Positions 37,376-46,359 of a stretch of 64,000 bases of DNA are shown in pieces. The notes under the pieces were generated by a model. It searched no databases. It was given only the letters and a program-made list of their open reading frames with translations, and was not told where the DNA came from. The stretch's first letter is position 1. Every line of letters starts with the position of its first letter. Source of the stretch: Bacteroidota bacterium (lineage in GTDB: Bacteria > Bacteroidota > Bacteroidia > AKYH767-A > 2013-40CM-41-45); assembly GCA_016720655.1 (NCBI GenBank), contig JADKKE010000032.1, positions 806,001-870,000 of the forward strand, read 5' to 3'. The translations under genes and the position numbers were made by a program.

Positions 37376-37522
37376 ATGGGTATTCCGGAGAAAACGGTCT
37401 ATCGCATTGGCGTGTTTATCTTTTACATCCTTTTGTTTTTTGCGATCAGCCTTGTCACAAAGAAAGTGCAGTTACCTCAGGATGAGCCCTATAAAAACTC
37501 ATTGCAGGAATCCAAACCCTGA
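37376..37522 (+). CDS. Putative small membrane protein, 48 residues
   Basis: Starts MGIPEKTVYRIGVF and ends YKNSLQESKP. One transmembrane segment (about residues 10-28: IGVFIFYILLFFAISLV) is flanked by Arg before and Lys-Lys after. The frame extends upstream, but this ATG gives the simplest product and has an A-rich leader usual for Bacteroidota. Not recognised. It lies about 170 nt upstream of secDF on the same strand. Confidence 0.45.
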   Translation: MGIPEKTVYRIGVFIFYILLFFAISLVTKKVQLPQDEPYKNSLQESKP

Positions 37523-37615
37523 GAATTCAAATCTCCGTCGTGTGCAATCTCTGGTCTGAAGCCACTTAGCTCAGCATAGGCAGTTTTTTGTCCCTAAATG
37601 CGTTTTTAGCTTAAA

Positions 37616-37645
37616 TTGGAAATTACGCTGCTTATTCTATCTTTG
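37616..37645 (+). promoter_or_regulatory. Promoter of secDF
   Basis: TTG (37616-37618), a 19-nt spacer and TATCTTTG (37638-37645) match the Bacteroidetes housekeeping sigma promoter in both elements and spacing. The leader to the secDF ATG is about 40 nt. Confidence 0.75.
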
Positions 37646-37692
37646 CACGCTCAAAAAAAATACCTGTACTTAATTAAACTACTTCATTATCC

Positions 37693-40600
37693 ATGCAAAG
37701 CAAAGGCGCTGTAAAGTTATTTGCAATTCTTCTGGCACTAGTTTGTCTATACCAGCTATCGTTTACGTTTGTAACACGAGGAGTTGAGAACGATGCAAGA
37801 GAATTCGCAAACGGAGATCCGGCGAAGGAAAAGGCCTACCTCGATTCGATCAACACCCAAGAGGTGTACCCACTCCTCGGTCTCACGTACAAAAAATGTA
37901 AAGAGAACGAAATCAACCTCGGGCTTGACCTGAAAGGCGGTATGAACGTTACGATGGAAGTTTCCCTCGTCGACCTCATCCGTTCAATGGCCAACAACAG
38001 CAATGATCCCACATTCAACAAGGCACTTGTGAATGCTCAGGCTGCTCAGGCGAACAGTCAGAAAGATTTCGTTTCCCTGTTTGTTGATGAATTTCAAAAA
38101 CTGGATCCGAATGCAAAACTTGCTGCGATTTTCGCAACAAAAGAACTTCAGGATCGAATCAATTTTAATTCCAAGAATGAGGAGGTAAAAGCGGTTATTC
38201 AAAAAGAAGCGAATGCTGCTTTTGATCGTACATACCAGATCCTGAAAACCCGTATCGATAAATTCGGAGTAACACAACCGAACGTTCAAAAGCTTGGCAA
38301 TGGTCGTATCCTTGTGGAGCTGCCGGGAATTAAAGAACCGGATCGCGTTCGTAAACTTCTTCAGGGAACAGCGAAGCTGGAATTCTGGGAGACCTATGAT
38401 AACCGTGATGTTATCCCGATGCTTGAAGAAGCAAATAAAGTACTTAAGCTTATCGTGAGTACGGATTCTTCTTTGGCAAGTGTTGCTCCAATTGCGATCG
38501 ACTCAGCAACAATTATTCCTGACACACTGAAGTCGGCAGCACTTGAACCGGATTCAACATCTGCAGATACCTCGAAGAAAAGTTTAATGTCTCAGCTTTC
38601 TGATGACAAAAAAGATACTGCCTCAAGCGACACGTCGAATGCAAACAAATCTTTTGAGCAGTTTTCAAAAGAGAATCCTCTTTTTGCAATTCTTCAGCCT
38701 TCCACTCAGCCTTCTCAGCAAGATCCGAATCAAAGAGAATACAGCAAAGGTCCTGCAATCGGTTCTTCTTTTGTAAAAGATACCGCGAAGGTTAACAAAT
38801 ACCTCGAAATGGAACAGGTTCGTTCCAAATTCCCGCGTGAATTCAAAGCTCTCTGGTCGGTAAAACCTATTGACAAAGAAGGTAAAGTTGTTCAGTTGAT
38901 CGCAATTCGTATGCCGGCACGTGATTTTCAGGCTCCATTGGATGGATCTGCAGTTGTCGATGCACGGAAACAAAAAGGTCAGTTCACTGACAACTGGGAA
39001 ATCGGAATGACAATGAATGCAGAAGGTGCACGTGTATGGAAACGTTTGACACATGATAACGTCAATAAATCCATCGCCATTGTACTGGATGACTATGTGT
39101 ATTCATATCCGAACGTAATCCAGGAAATTTCCGGAGGTAGCTCAAGCATCACCGGACAGTTTTCTTTGGAAGAAGCGGATGACTTATCAAATATTCTGAA
39201 AGTAGGTAAACTGCCTGCACCTGCGCGTATCGTTGAAGATACAGTTGTAGGTCCAACACTCGGACAGGAAGCCATCAACTCCGGATTGCTTTCTTTCGTG
39301 ATTGCATTGATCCTTGTTCTCTTGTTCATGGTGTCTTACTATAGCAATGCAGGACTCGTTGCCGATATCGCACTCTTTGCCAACGTATTCTTCATCATGG
39401 GAATCCTGGCTTCTCTGGGCGCTGTACTCACACTCCCGGGTATCGCAGGTATCGTACTTACAATAGGTCTCTCCGTGGATGCGAATATCCTGATCTTTGA
39501 ACGGATTCGGGAAGAACTTGCTCTGGGTAAGGGAATACGTCTCGCTATCAGCGATGGATTTAAACATGCCTATTCCTCGATCATTGACTCGAACATTACC
39601 ACCCTTATCCTTGGTATCATCCTGTACATTTTTGGATCAGGTCCGATCCAGGGTTTTGCAACAACACTGATTGTAGGTATCCTCACATCACTCTTCTGTG
39701 CGATCTTCATCAGTCGTTTGATCTTTGACTGGATGCTTGGTAAGAACAAAGACATCCGTTTCTGGAACAATGCGACGAAGGGTGCCTTTAAAAACATTCA
39801 CATCAATTTTGTTGGCAAAAGAAAAGTTTATTATGCCATTTCCGGTACTATCATCGCAGCCGGTATTGTTGCTTTCATGTTCAAAGGCCTCAATTTCGGT
39901 GTTGACTTCCAGGGAGGACGTTCTTATGTCGTACGATTCGACAAGGAAATTCCTACAGTGCAGGTGATCGACGCCTTAAAAGGCCCACTCGTGAAAGCTC
40001 CGGAAGTAAAAACTTTTGGTGCTTCAAGCCAGGTGAAAATCACAACGACTTACCTGATCGATGATCAAGCCATAGATGTTGAACAAAAGGTGAGTGAAAA
40101 AATCAATGAAGGTCTGAAAACCATTCCTGGATATACTTACACCGTACTCAGTTCACAGAAAGTCGGACCGACGATCGCGGATGATATTAAATCGTCTTCT
40201 GTCTGGGCAATACTCGTCGCTTCCATCCTGATGTTTATCTACATCCGGATCCGGTTCAAAAAGTGGCAATATGGACTTGGTGCCGTTGTCGCATTGCTGC
40301 ATGACGCCATAGTTGTACTCTCATTCTTTGCTATCTTCAATGGAGTCCTTCCGTTCTCTCTCGAAATTGATCAGGCCTTTATCGCAGCGATTCTTACTGT
40401 GATGGGTTACTCCATGACAGATACTGTCGTGGTGTTTGACCGGATTCGAGAATTCGTAGGTGTACACCACCATGCCGGTGATCAGAAGAAAATCATTAAC
40501 GACGCCCTGAATGCGACTTTGAGTCGTACTATCAATACATCGCTGACGATCTTCTTCGTACTCCTTGCCATCTTTATTTTCGGTGGGGAAGTGATCCGCG

Positions 40601-40704
40601 GATTCACATTCGCACTCTTGATCGGTATCGTTATCGGAACTTATTCTTCGATTTGTATCGCCACACCAATTGTGGTGGATTTCAGTAAAAAACAGAATAT
40701 CTGA
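37693..40704 (+). CDS. secDF: Fused protein translocase subunit SecDF
   Basis: 1003 residues: a SecD half (about 1-640) joined to a SecF half (about 680-1003). These use the proton gradient to help proteins through SecYEG. SecD signatures: one TM near residues 8-27, LGLDLKGGMNV, and the P1 domain; a 60-residue low-complexity insert rich in Ser, Asp and Thr (about 285-340) sits inside the periplasmic part. TM signatures are GLSVDANILIFERIREEL (SecD) and GYSMTDTVVVFDRIREFV (SecF); GLNFGVDFQGGRSYVVRF opens the SecF periplasmic domain. Fusion is normal in Bacteroidota. Confidence 0.96.
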   Translation: MQSKGAVKLFAILLALVCLYQLSFTFVTRGVENDAREFANGDPAKEKAYLDSINTQEVYPLLGLTYKKCKENEINLGLDLKGGMNVTMEVSLVDLIRSMANNSNDPTFNKALVNAQAAQANSQKDFVSLFVDEFQKLDPNAKLAAIFATKELQDRINFNSKNEEVKAVIQKEANAAFDRTYQILKTRIDKFGVTQPNVQKLGNGRILVELPGIKEPDRVRKLLQGTAKLEFWETYDNRDVIPMLEEANKVLKLIVSTDSSLASVAPIAIDSATIIPDTLKSAALEPDSTSADTSKKSLMSQLSDDKKDTASSDTSNANKSFEQFSKENPLFAILQPSTQPSQQDPNQREYSKGPAIGSSFVKDTAKVNKYLEMEQVRSKFPREFKALWSVKPIDKEGKVVQLIAIRMPARDFQAPLDGSAVVDARKQKGQFTDNWEIGMTMNAEGARVWKRLTHDNVNKSIAIVLDDYVYSYPNVIQEISGGSSSITGQFSLEEADDLSNILKVGKLPAPARIVEDTVVGPTLGQEAINSGLLSFVIALILVLLFMVSYYSNAGLVADIALFANVFFIMGILASLGAVLTLPGIAGIVLTIGLSVDANILIFERIREELALGKGIRLAISDGFKHAYSSIIDSNITTLILGIILYIFGSGPIQGFATTLIVGILTSLFCAIFISRLIFDWMLGKNKDIRFWNNATKGAFKNIHINFVGKRKVYYAISGTIIAAGIVAFMFKGLNFGVDFQGGRSYVVRFDKEIPTVQVIDALKGPLVKAPEVKTFGASSQVKITTTYLIDDQAIDVEQKVSEKINEGLKTIPGYTYTVLSSQKVGPTIADDIKSSSVWAILVASILMFIYIRIRFKKWQYGLGAVVALLHDAIVVLSFFAIFNGVLPFSLEIDQAFIAAILTVMGYSMTDTVVVFDRIREFVGVHHHAGDQKKIINDALNATLSRTINTSLTIFFVLLAIFIFGGEVIRGFTFALLIGIVIGTYSSICIATPIVVDFSKKQNI

Positions 40705-40723
40705 TCGAATCCAGATCCTTACA

Positions 40724-40760
40724 GGAAATGCCCGTTTGCAATTTGCAGACGGGCATTTCC
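40724..40760 (+). terminator. Hairpin after secDF, likely terminator
   Basis: The arms GGAAATGCCCGT and ACGGGCATTTCC form a perfect 12-bp stem directly after secDF, and the TTGCA/TGCAA loop bases can extend it. The following ATTTGTTT is only a weak T-run. Confidence 0.75.
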
Positions 40761-40898
40761 ATTTGTTTAAAGGCTCAGGAAATGTTAATTCCCGAAATTT
40801 TGAAAAAAGTACATTTCTGAGAAAATACTACACTTTGTCATGTTAATGAGGATGTTTGAATTTCATAAAGAAAACATCATGCATCATCTTTTTCACTC

Positions 40899-40906
40899 TA
40901 TCTTTG
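40899..40906 (+). promoter_or_regulatory. -7 promoter element before tatA
   Basis: TATCTTTG matches TAnnTTTG, 16 nt before the tatA ATG. No clear TTG at -33. Confidence 0.5.
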
Positions 40907-40922
40907 TAACAAATAAATAATC

Positions 40923-41180
40923 ATGACACTCTTATTTCTTAATCTTGGTGGAGGAGAAATCTTTATAATTCTGTTGGTGGTTCTTTTGTTTTTTGGATCA
41001 AAGAGAATCCCTGAATTAGCAAAAGGACTCGGAAAAGGAATGCGTGAATTCAAAGATGCGATGAGCGGAATTGAAAGTGAAGTGAGAAATGCAGCGAATG
41101 ATGCTCCGGCAGCGAAAGCGCCTTCAACGACAACTCCACCTGCTCCAACTCCGGAAGAGCCAAAAAAAATCCAGGAATAA
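40923..41180 (+). CDS. tatA: Sec-independent translocase TatA/TatB family protein
   Basis: An 85-residue single-TM protein of the TatA/MttA/Hcf106 family that forms the twin-arginine pathway pore. N-terminal TM segment GGGEIFIILLVVLLFFGSKR, then the amphipathic helix IPELAKGLGKGMREFKDAM and a Pro/Ala/Thr-rich tail. The FGSKRIPEL hinge is characteristic. TatC is not in the window. The symbol follows the TatA form; a TatB role cannot be excluded. Confidence 0.9.
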   Translation: MTLLFLNLGGGEIFIILLVVLLFFGSKRIPELAKGLGKGMREFKDAMSGIESEVRNAANDAPAAKAPSTTTPPAPTPEEPKKIQE

Positions 41181-41254
41181 CAATTCTTGATTTTGGTTTT
41201 TCAATTCATGCTTATTCTCAACGAATATTTTTCGGCCTGAATTGAATTTGTTTC

Positions 41255-42934
41255 TCAACGTTTCTGAGCAAATTTTTTCGTCACCTCATCGCGCGACAAA
41301 GCATTAAACGTCATTTCCCGATTGAGTCCGCCTTTGCGTGCAACGCAGACACCGTAATGCATATCGTGATATCCTTCTTTACGATGCGCGTCGGGATTGA
41401 TTGAGATCATCACATTTTTTGAAAGTGCATACGGAATGTAACGCCAGTCAAGATCGAGGCGGTAGGGATTTGCATTGAGTTCCAGAACCACACCATTCGC
41501 AGCACATGCATCAATTATTTTTTCATGATCAATCGGATAACCTTCGCGGGAAAGGATCAAACGTCCTGTAGGATGACCCAGTATGGTTGTATACGGATTT
41601 TCGATTGCCCGGAGAAGTCTGGTGGTGGCTTTAACTTTATCCATCTTTAATCCCGAGTGAATGGAAGCCACAATGAATTCGAAAGACTTCAGAATTTCTT
41701 CCGGGTAATCCAATGAACCATCCGTTAGAATATCCGATTCAATGCCTTTGAAAATCCGAAAAGGTGCAAGCTTTGCATTTAGTGTGTCAATTTCCTGATG
41801 TTGCTTGAGAATTCTTTCCGGCTGCAAACCATTTGCATAAAAAGCGCTTTTGCTGTGATCACAGATTCCCAGATATTCAAATCCCAGCTCTTTGCAATAC
41901 GTTGCCATTTCTTCCAAAGTATGTGCACCATCACTGTAGGTTGTGTGATTATGAAGAACTCCTTTGAGATCCTTTTCGACGATCAGATCATGGATTTTGC
42001 CATTCTTTATCATGTTGAATTCTGATCTTCCTTCTCTCAATTCCGGCTCAAAGTATGGAAGCTGAACTCGTGCATAAATTTCAGTTTCATCGATAGCCTT
42101 TTCATTTAATGTCAACTTGTAATTATCTTTCAATTGTCGGAGATGGTCTTCGTTTCCTGTTGTTTGAAAGAGGAGGGAAGCGAATTCTTCCTTTTTTGTG
42201 GTGTATAAAATCAATGGTAATTTTCCGGCAATGGTTACCCGGATTGTTGTGTTTTCCGATTCCAGAGATTCCTTATCAATCAAAGGATGAGAATTGAGGA
42301 AGTCGATTAATTCAATCAACTCTTCCGGCACAACAACCATTTCAATTTTTTCCTGAATTTCTAATTTCCTTCGAAATTCACCTGTGAATGAACAGTCAAG
42401 AAGGACTCCACTGTTTCTTAAATCCTGAAAAATTTGAGTCGCTATGGGTTCAATAACTGCATACAGATACTTTCCCTGATTTGCCTCGGTATATTCAATT
42501 GCATGCTTTATTTGCGCTTGTGTTTTTTCTCCGAACCCTTTCAGCTCAACAAGCCTGTTTTCATTGCAAGCATAAAGTAACTCGCCTGTTGATTCAATAC
42601 CCAGTTCTTTCCATAGCGTCCGCACTTTTTTGGGTCCAATACCTTTGATTGAGAGCATTTCAATAACTCCTTTTGGAGTTTGCTCCAACATTTCATCCAT
42701 TTCCGGAAAAGAACTACGGGCAAGAAGATCGCTTATTTTCGCCTGAATTCCTTTTCCAACTCCTTCAATACTCCCGATTTCATCCACACTTAATTTTTCA
42801 ATCGGAACAGGATGACGCTCAAGTTTGAATGCTGCATTCTGAATGGAACGGATCTTAAAAGGATTTTCGTCGTGCAACTCCATGAGTTGTGCAGTAAGCT
42901 TGAACGCTTTTGCAAGTTCTTTGTTGGACATCAT
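41255..42934 (-). CDS. PolX-like HhH and PHP protein with degenerate polymerase site
   Basis: 559 residues laid out like bacterial PolX: N-terminal 8-kDa-like and helix-hairpin-helix parts (IGSIEGVGKGIQAKI near 53-67, LSIKGIGPKKVRTLW near 94-108, LKGFGEKTQAQI near 131-142), a polymerase nucleotidyltransferase region (about 150-280) and a C-terminal PHP domain (about 320-555: VLHNHTTYSDGAHTLEEM, LGICDHSKSAFYANGL, GIESDILTDGSLDYP, ASIHSGL, GHPTGRLILSREGYPI, NPDAHRKEGY). The PHP metal ligands look complete. In the palm, the expected GDxD is replaced by E195-K196-I197-E198, so polymerase activity is doubtful. Exonuclease or AP-site repair by the PHP domain is more likely. Confidence 0.88.
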   Translation of the reverse strand: MMSNKELAKAFKLTAQLMELHDENPFKIRSIQNAAFKLERHPVPIEKLSVDEIGSIEGVGKGIQAKISDLLARSSFPEMDEMLEQTPKGVIEMLSIKGIGPKKVRTLWKELGIESTGELLYACNENRLVELKGFGEKTQAQIKHAIEYTEANQGKYLYAVIEPIATQIFQDLRNSGVLLDCSFTGEFRRKLEIQEKIEMVVVPEELIELIDFLNSHPLIDKESLESENTTIRVTIAGKLPLILYTTKKEEFASLLFQTTGNEDHLRQLKDNYKLTLNEKAIDETEIYARVQLPYFEPELREGRSEFNMIKNGKIHDLIVEKDLKGVLHNHTTYSDGAHTLEEMATYCKELGFEYLGICDHSKSAFYANGLQPERILKQHQEIDTLNAKLAPFRIFKGIESDILTDGSLDYPEEILKSFEFIVASIHSGLKMDKVKATTRLLRAIENPYTTILGHPTGRLILSREGYPIDHEKIIDACAANGVVLELNANPYRLDLDWRYIPYALSKNVMISINPDAHRKEGYHDMHYGVCVARKGGLNREMTFNALSRDEVTKKFAQKR

Positions 42935-42999
42935 TTCAGAATTTCAATGGCAAATGTTTGAATTGATTGTTGAACAGATGTGTAAAAAAAATATTATTA

Positions 43000-44772
43000 T
43001 TATTCAATGGTCAAACCAACAGGCATTCTTGCAAGTACACCATTTTGTCGGACTACTTCCTTGAGGTTGGTATAATAGCGGTAACTTTCGCCAAGTTCTT
43101 CTTTCACCATGTTACTGCGAACTTCAGTATTTAAATCTTCCATGATCTTTTCCAGAAATTCCTTTTGTTCCGGTAAAGATATCGTTCTGTAATTTTCGAG
43201 ATTGGCTTTCCTTGCAGCAATATCGATTGCTGTTTGAATTCCTCCAATGACATCCACCAGTCCGATTCGAACAGCATCTGAGCCACTCCATACGCGTCCT
43301 TGCCCGATACTGTCAACCGTTTCTTTTTTTATTCCGCGACCCTCAGAAACGTGAGTGACAAAGGAGTCGTAAATCTTGTCGACCTGTGATTGAATAATTT
43401 CTCGTTCGTCATTGCGCATTGCCCGGGTAGTAGAACCAATGTCGGCATACCTCGCCGTCTTAGCTGTATCGAATGTGATGCCTAGTTTGTTATTGAATAA
43501 TTTTTGTGCATTAAACATCAGTCCGAAAACACCAATCGAACCGGTGATAGTGTTGGCTTCGGCAACAATTGTATCCGCAGCGCAGGAAATATAATATCCG
43601 CCGGAAGCAGCATAATCACCCATAGAAACAATAAAAGGCTTTGCCTTTTTTGCAAGAACAGTTTCTCTCCAAATGACATCGGATGCAAGGGCACTTCCAC
43701 CCGGAGAATTTACACGCAACACAATCGCTTTAATCGAAGAGTCCATTCTTGCCTTGCGAATCGCGGATGCCAATCGGTCGGAACCCACTTCATCTTCCTG
43801 TCCTTTTCCACTAACGATGTCCCCGGAAGCATAGATCACAGCGATTTTCTGATTCGACCACTCTTTTTCAGCTTTCACAAAGGCTTTGTCATATTTTTTC
43901 AGAGCGATAAACTTCACTTTTTCTTTTTCTCCCTGTCCTGTTATTTTCAACAAATCAGCATGGACCTCATCGTAATAAGCGATTTTGTCAATCATCCCTG
44001 ATTTCAAAGCACCCTCTGCTGAACGTGTGGAAAAATTATCCGCTATTTCCTGGACCTGATCAACACTGAGTTTTCTGGCCACTGCAAGGTTGCTTACCAC
44101 TTCTGACCACAAAGATGAAAGCAAAGCATCGATTTGCTCCCGGTTTTCCGGACTCATTTTATCGAGGAGGAAAGGCTCTACAGCACTCTTGAATTTTCCA
44201 TGGCGGATGATTTCCGGTTCGATCTCCAGTTTTTCAAGCGCACCTTTGAAAAACATCATCTCAGCATGAAGTCCTTTGAAATCAATACCACCCTGTGGAT
44301 TAAGATAAATTTTATCTGCGACTGAGGCTATGTAATAGGCTCCTTGCGAAAGATCTTCGCCATAAGCATAAATAAATTTTTTACTCTGTTTGAAATCGAC
44401 AAGAGCATTCCGGATTTCTTCCACAGTCGACATTCCCGCTTGTATCGAAGACAGGTTGAGGAAAATACCTTTGATCTTTGTATCGCGTTTTGCCTTTTTA
44501 ATGTTTTTCAAAACATCATCAAGACCCATCGAACGGTCCGGTGAAAAGTTTGCGAAACTAAAACCTTCGAACGGGTTGTTTGCAGTTCGCTCATTGATTT
44601 GCTTGTCGAGCGTGATTTCAAGGACTGAATTTTCCTGGATAGAAATTTCAGTATCGCTCTTCACCGAAGAAACGAGCCCGGAGATCACAACCAGTGTAAT
44701 CACAAGGACGATGAAAAGTGACAGAAAAAACCCCAGCATCGAGGCGAACATAAATTTGAAGAACTGTTTCAT
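43000..44772 (-). CDS. sppA: Signal peptide peptidase SppA, 67K type
   Basis: A 590-residue membrane-anchored serine protease that degrades cleaved signal peptides. An N-terminal TM segment (about 5-35) is followed by two tandem ClpP-like domains. The catalytic Lys is in the first half (RHGKFKSAVEPFLLDKMS), and the nucleophile Ser in the second (VSMGDYAASGGYYISCAAD); VLRVNSPGGSALASDVIWRE and ANTITGSIGVFGLMFN are conserved. Length fits the long two-domain class. No operon partner is evident. Confidence 0.93.
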   Translation of the reverse strand: MKQFFKFMFASMLGFFLSLFIVLVITLVVISGLVSSVKSDTEISIQENSVLEITLDKQINERTANNPFEGFSFANFSPDRSMGLDDVLKNIKKAKRDTKIKGIFLNLSSIQAGMSTVEEIRNALVDFKQSKKFIYAYGEDLSQGAYYIASVADKIYLNPQGGIDFKGLHAEMMFFKGALEKLEIEPEIIRHGKFKSAVEPFLLDKMSPENREQIDALLSSLWSEVVSNLAVARKLSVDQVQEIADNFSTRSAEGALKSGMIDKIAYYDEVHADLLKITGQGEKEKVKFIALKKYDKAFVKAEKEWSNQKIAVIYASGDIVSGKGQEDEVGSDRLASAIRKARMDSSIKAIVLRVNSPGGSALASDVIWRETVLAKKAKPFIVSMGDYAASGGYYISCAADTIVAEANTITGSIGVFGLMFNAQKLFNNKLGITFDTAKTARYADIGSTTRAMRNDEREIIQSQVDKIYDSFVTHVSEGRGIKKETVDSIGQGRVWSGSDAVRIGLVDVIGGIQTAIDIAARKANLENYRTISLPEQKEFLEKIMEDLNTEVRSNMVKEELGESYRYYTNLKEVVRQNGVLARMPVGLTIE

Positions 44773-44999
44773 TTGTGGAATTTGTTGTTGGATTAAATTA
44801 ATTCATCAATAGACAAGTAGAGACGTATTGTGATGAAATTATTCTGAAATTTCATCGCCAACAAGTTACATAAAATGTCTGTTTCCTGTGTGGTTTACAA
44901 TAATTCGTAAAATAACTATAAGGGAATCAAAGCCTTCTGTTTCGGTTTGAAAAACCTTGTCAGTTCCTTATAATTCCAGTAGGTTTGGGTGAAATTATC

Positions 45000-45503
45000 A
45001 TGCACAAGACACTGCTGCTGTTGGGAACCAATGTGGGTAACAAAGAAGAAAATCTTCTTGATGCTCGTCGTATGATTGGCAAGGATATCGGAAGAATTGA
45101 AATGTTGTCTTCAATTTATGAAACAGCGGCCTGGGGAAAAGAAGATCAGGCAGCTTATCTGAATCAGGTACTGGTAGTTTCTACCACAAAAACGGCCCTT
45201 GAATTGATGCAACAGATTTTGAAGATTGAGTCGGATATGGGTCGGGTCAGATTGGAAAAATGGGCGCCAAGGGTGATCGATATTGACATACTCTTCTTTG
45301 ATAACCTTGTTCTGCATGAGATCGGCCTGCACATTCCGCATCCTCATTTACACGAACGGAAATTTACCCTGGCTCCGCTTGCCGAACTTATTCCTCATTA
45401 CATCCATCCGGAAATTGGAAAAAGTGTCGGACAGCTTTTGCGTGAAGTAAATGATCACCTGGAGGTGAGGAGAGTAAGTTCAGAAAGGGAGAATGAAAAT
45501 TAG
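45000..45503 (+). CDS. folK: Hydroxymethyldihydropterin pyrophosphokinase
   Basis: Transfers pyrophosphate from ATP to the pterin precursor of folate. 167 residues. Motifs: LLLGTNVGNKEENLLDARRM, SSIYETAAWGKEDQAAYLNQ, LKIESDMGRVR, and the signature WAPRVIDIDILFFDN with the two catalytic Asp residues, then IPHPHLHERKFTLAPLAELI. The ATG at 45000 is favoured over an in-frame start 15 nt upstream because MHKTLLLLGTN aligns with the family. The kinase gene starts 2 nt after the stop. Confidence 0.94.
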   Translation: MHKTLLLLGTNVGNKEENLLDARRMIGKDIGRIEMLSSIYETAAWGKEDQAAYLNQVLVVSTTKTALELMQQILKIESDMGRVRLEKWAPRVIDIDILFFDNLVLHEIGLHIPHPHLHERKFTLAPLAELIPHYIHPEIGKSVGQLLREVNDHLEVRRVSSERENEN

Positions 45504-45505
45504 GA

Positions 45506-46240
45506 ATGTTCATCCTTCATCCGATGAACCTTTTTGAAAAGACAGGTAATGGAAAGTTTGGAATCATTATAAGAATAAAAAAGAAAGCATTGCAACAGCG
45601 TCTCAAATACGATTATATAGTAATCGAAGGCAACATTGGTACCGGGAAAACTTCATTGGCAACCAAAATTGCTGATGAGTTTAATACCAAAATTGTATTG
45701 GAGCGATTCGCTGACAATCCTTTCCTTCCGCTCTTTTATGAGAATTCCCAGCGATATGCTTTTCCACTGGAATTGTCTTTCCTTGCTGACCGTTACCAGC
45801 AATTGAATGATGAAATTGCATCCCGTGAGCTATTTCAACAGCAAACAGTGTCAGATTATATTCTTAGCAAGTCCCTGATTTTTGCAAGCATTACCTTGAA
45901 AGATGCCGAGTTTCAGTTGTACCAAAGGCTCTTTCAAATCATCAATCCTCACCTTCCAAAACCGGATTTATTGGTGTATTTGCATAAAGATGTTAAAAAT
46001 CTGAAGTCAAATATCCGTAAGAGAGGACGCGATTATGAACAAAATATTGCCGATGATTACCTTTTTAGCCTGGAAAAGGGATATTGGGAGTTTTTTAAAC
46101 AACAGTCAGGAATCCCTATTCTCGTTCTCGATACAAACCAGGTAGATTTTATTGAAAATCAGAGTGATTACGATGAAATACTGGGCTTGATCAATAAATC
46201 CTATGAACCCGGAATCCACCGGGTCATTCTCCGTACCTAG
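45506..46240 (+). CDS. Deoxynucleoside kinase family protein
   Basis: Salvage kinase that phosphorylates deoxynucleosides. Motifs: P-loop IEGNIGTGKTSLATKI, substrate-site ERFADNPFLPLFYEN, LADRYQQLND, and the LID segment NIRKRGRDYEQNI. Total length 244; the family core begins near KYDYIVIEGNIG, so the first 33 or so residues look like an extension and the true start may be a later alternative codon such as the TTG near 45593. The gene is coupled to folK with a 2-nt gap, an arrangement I recall in other Bacteroidota. The specific nucleoside cannot be read from sequence. Confidence 0.85.
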   Translation: MFILHPMNLFEKTGNGKFGIIIRIKKKALQQRLKYDYIVIEGNIGTGKTSLATKIADEFNTKIVLERFADNPFLPLFYENSQRYAFPLELSFLADRYQQLNDEIASRELFQQQTVSDYILSKSLIFASITLKDAEFQLYQRLFQIINPHLPKPDLLVYLHKDVKNLKSNIRKRGRDYEQNIADDYLFSLEKGYWEFFKQQSGIPILVLDTNQVDFIENQSDYDEILGLINKSYEPGIHRVILRT

Positions 46241-46274
46241 GTCCCTGAATCCCGCATCCACAGCCATTTTTAGC

Positions 46275-46304
46275 TTGTTTTGTAAGGTTTAAATGATAAT
46301 TTTG
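46275..46304 (+). promoter_or_regulatory. Promoter of the OmpA-family gene
   Basis: TTG (46275-46277), a 19-nt spacer and TAATTTTG (46297-46304) match the Bacteroidetes promoter in both elements. The predicted start is about 50 nt before the ATG at 46360. Confidence 0.75.
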
Positions 46305-46359
46305 CAACTTGCTTTCATTCATCCCGTTAGGGTTGGTATTGAAATAAATTCATTCGATT

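Larger units (their letters stand above)
36740..37692. other. Intergenic region of about 950 nt with two small membrane ORFs
   Basis: Between the divergent acnA and secDF. It contains the two short ORFs listed separately, the secDF promoter, and AT-rich sequence with no other recognisable gene or RNA. Confidence 0.6.
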
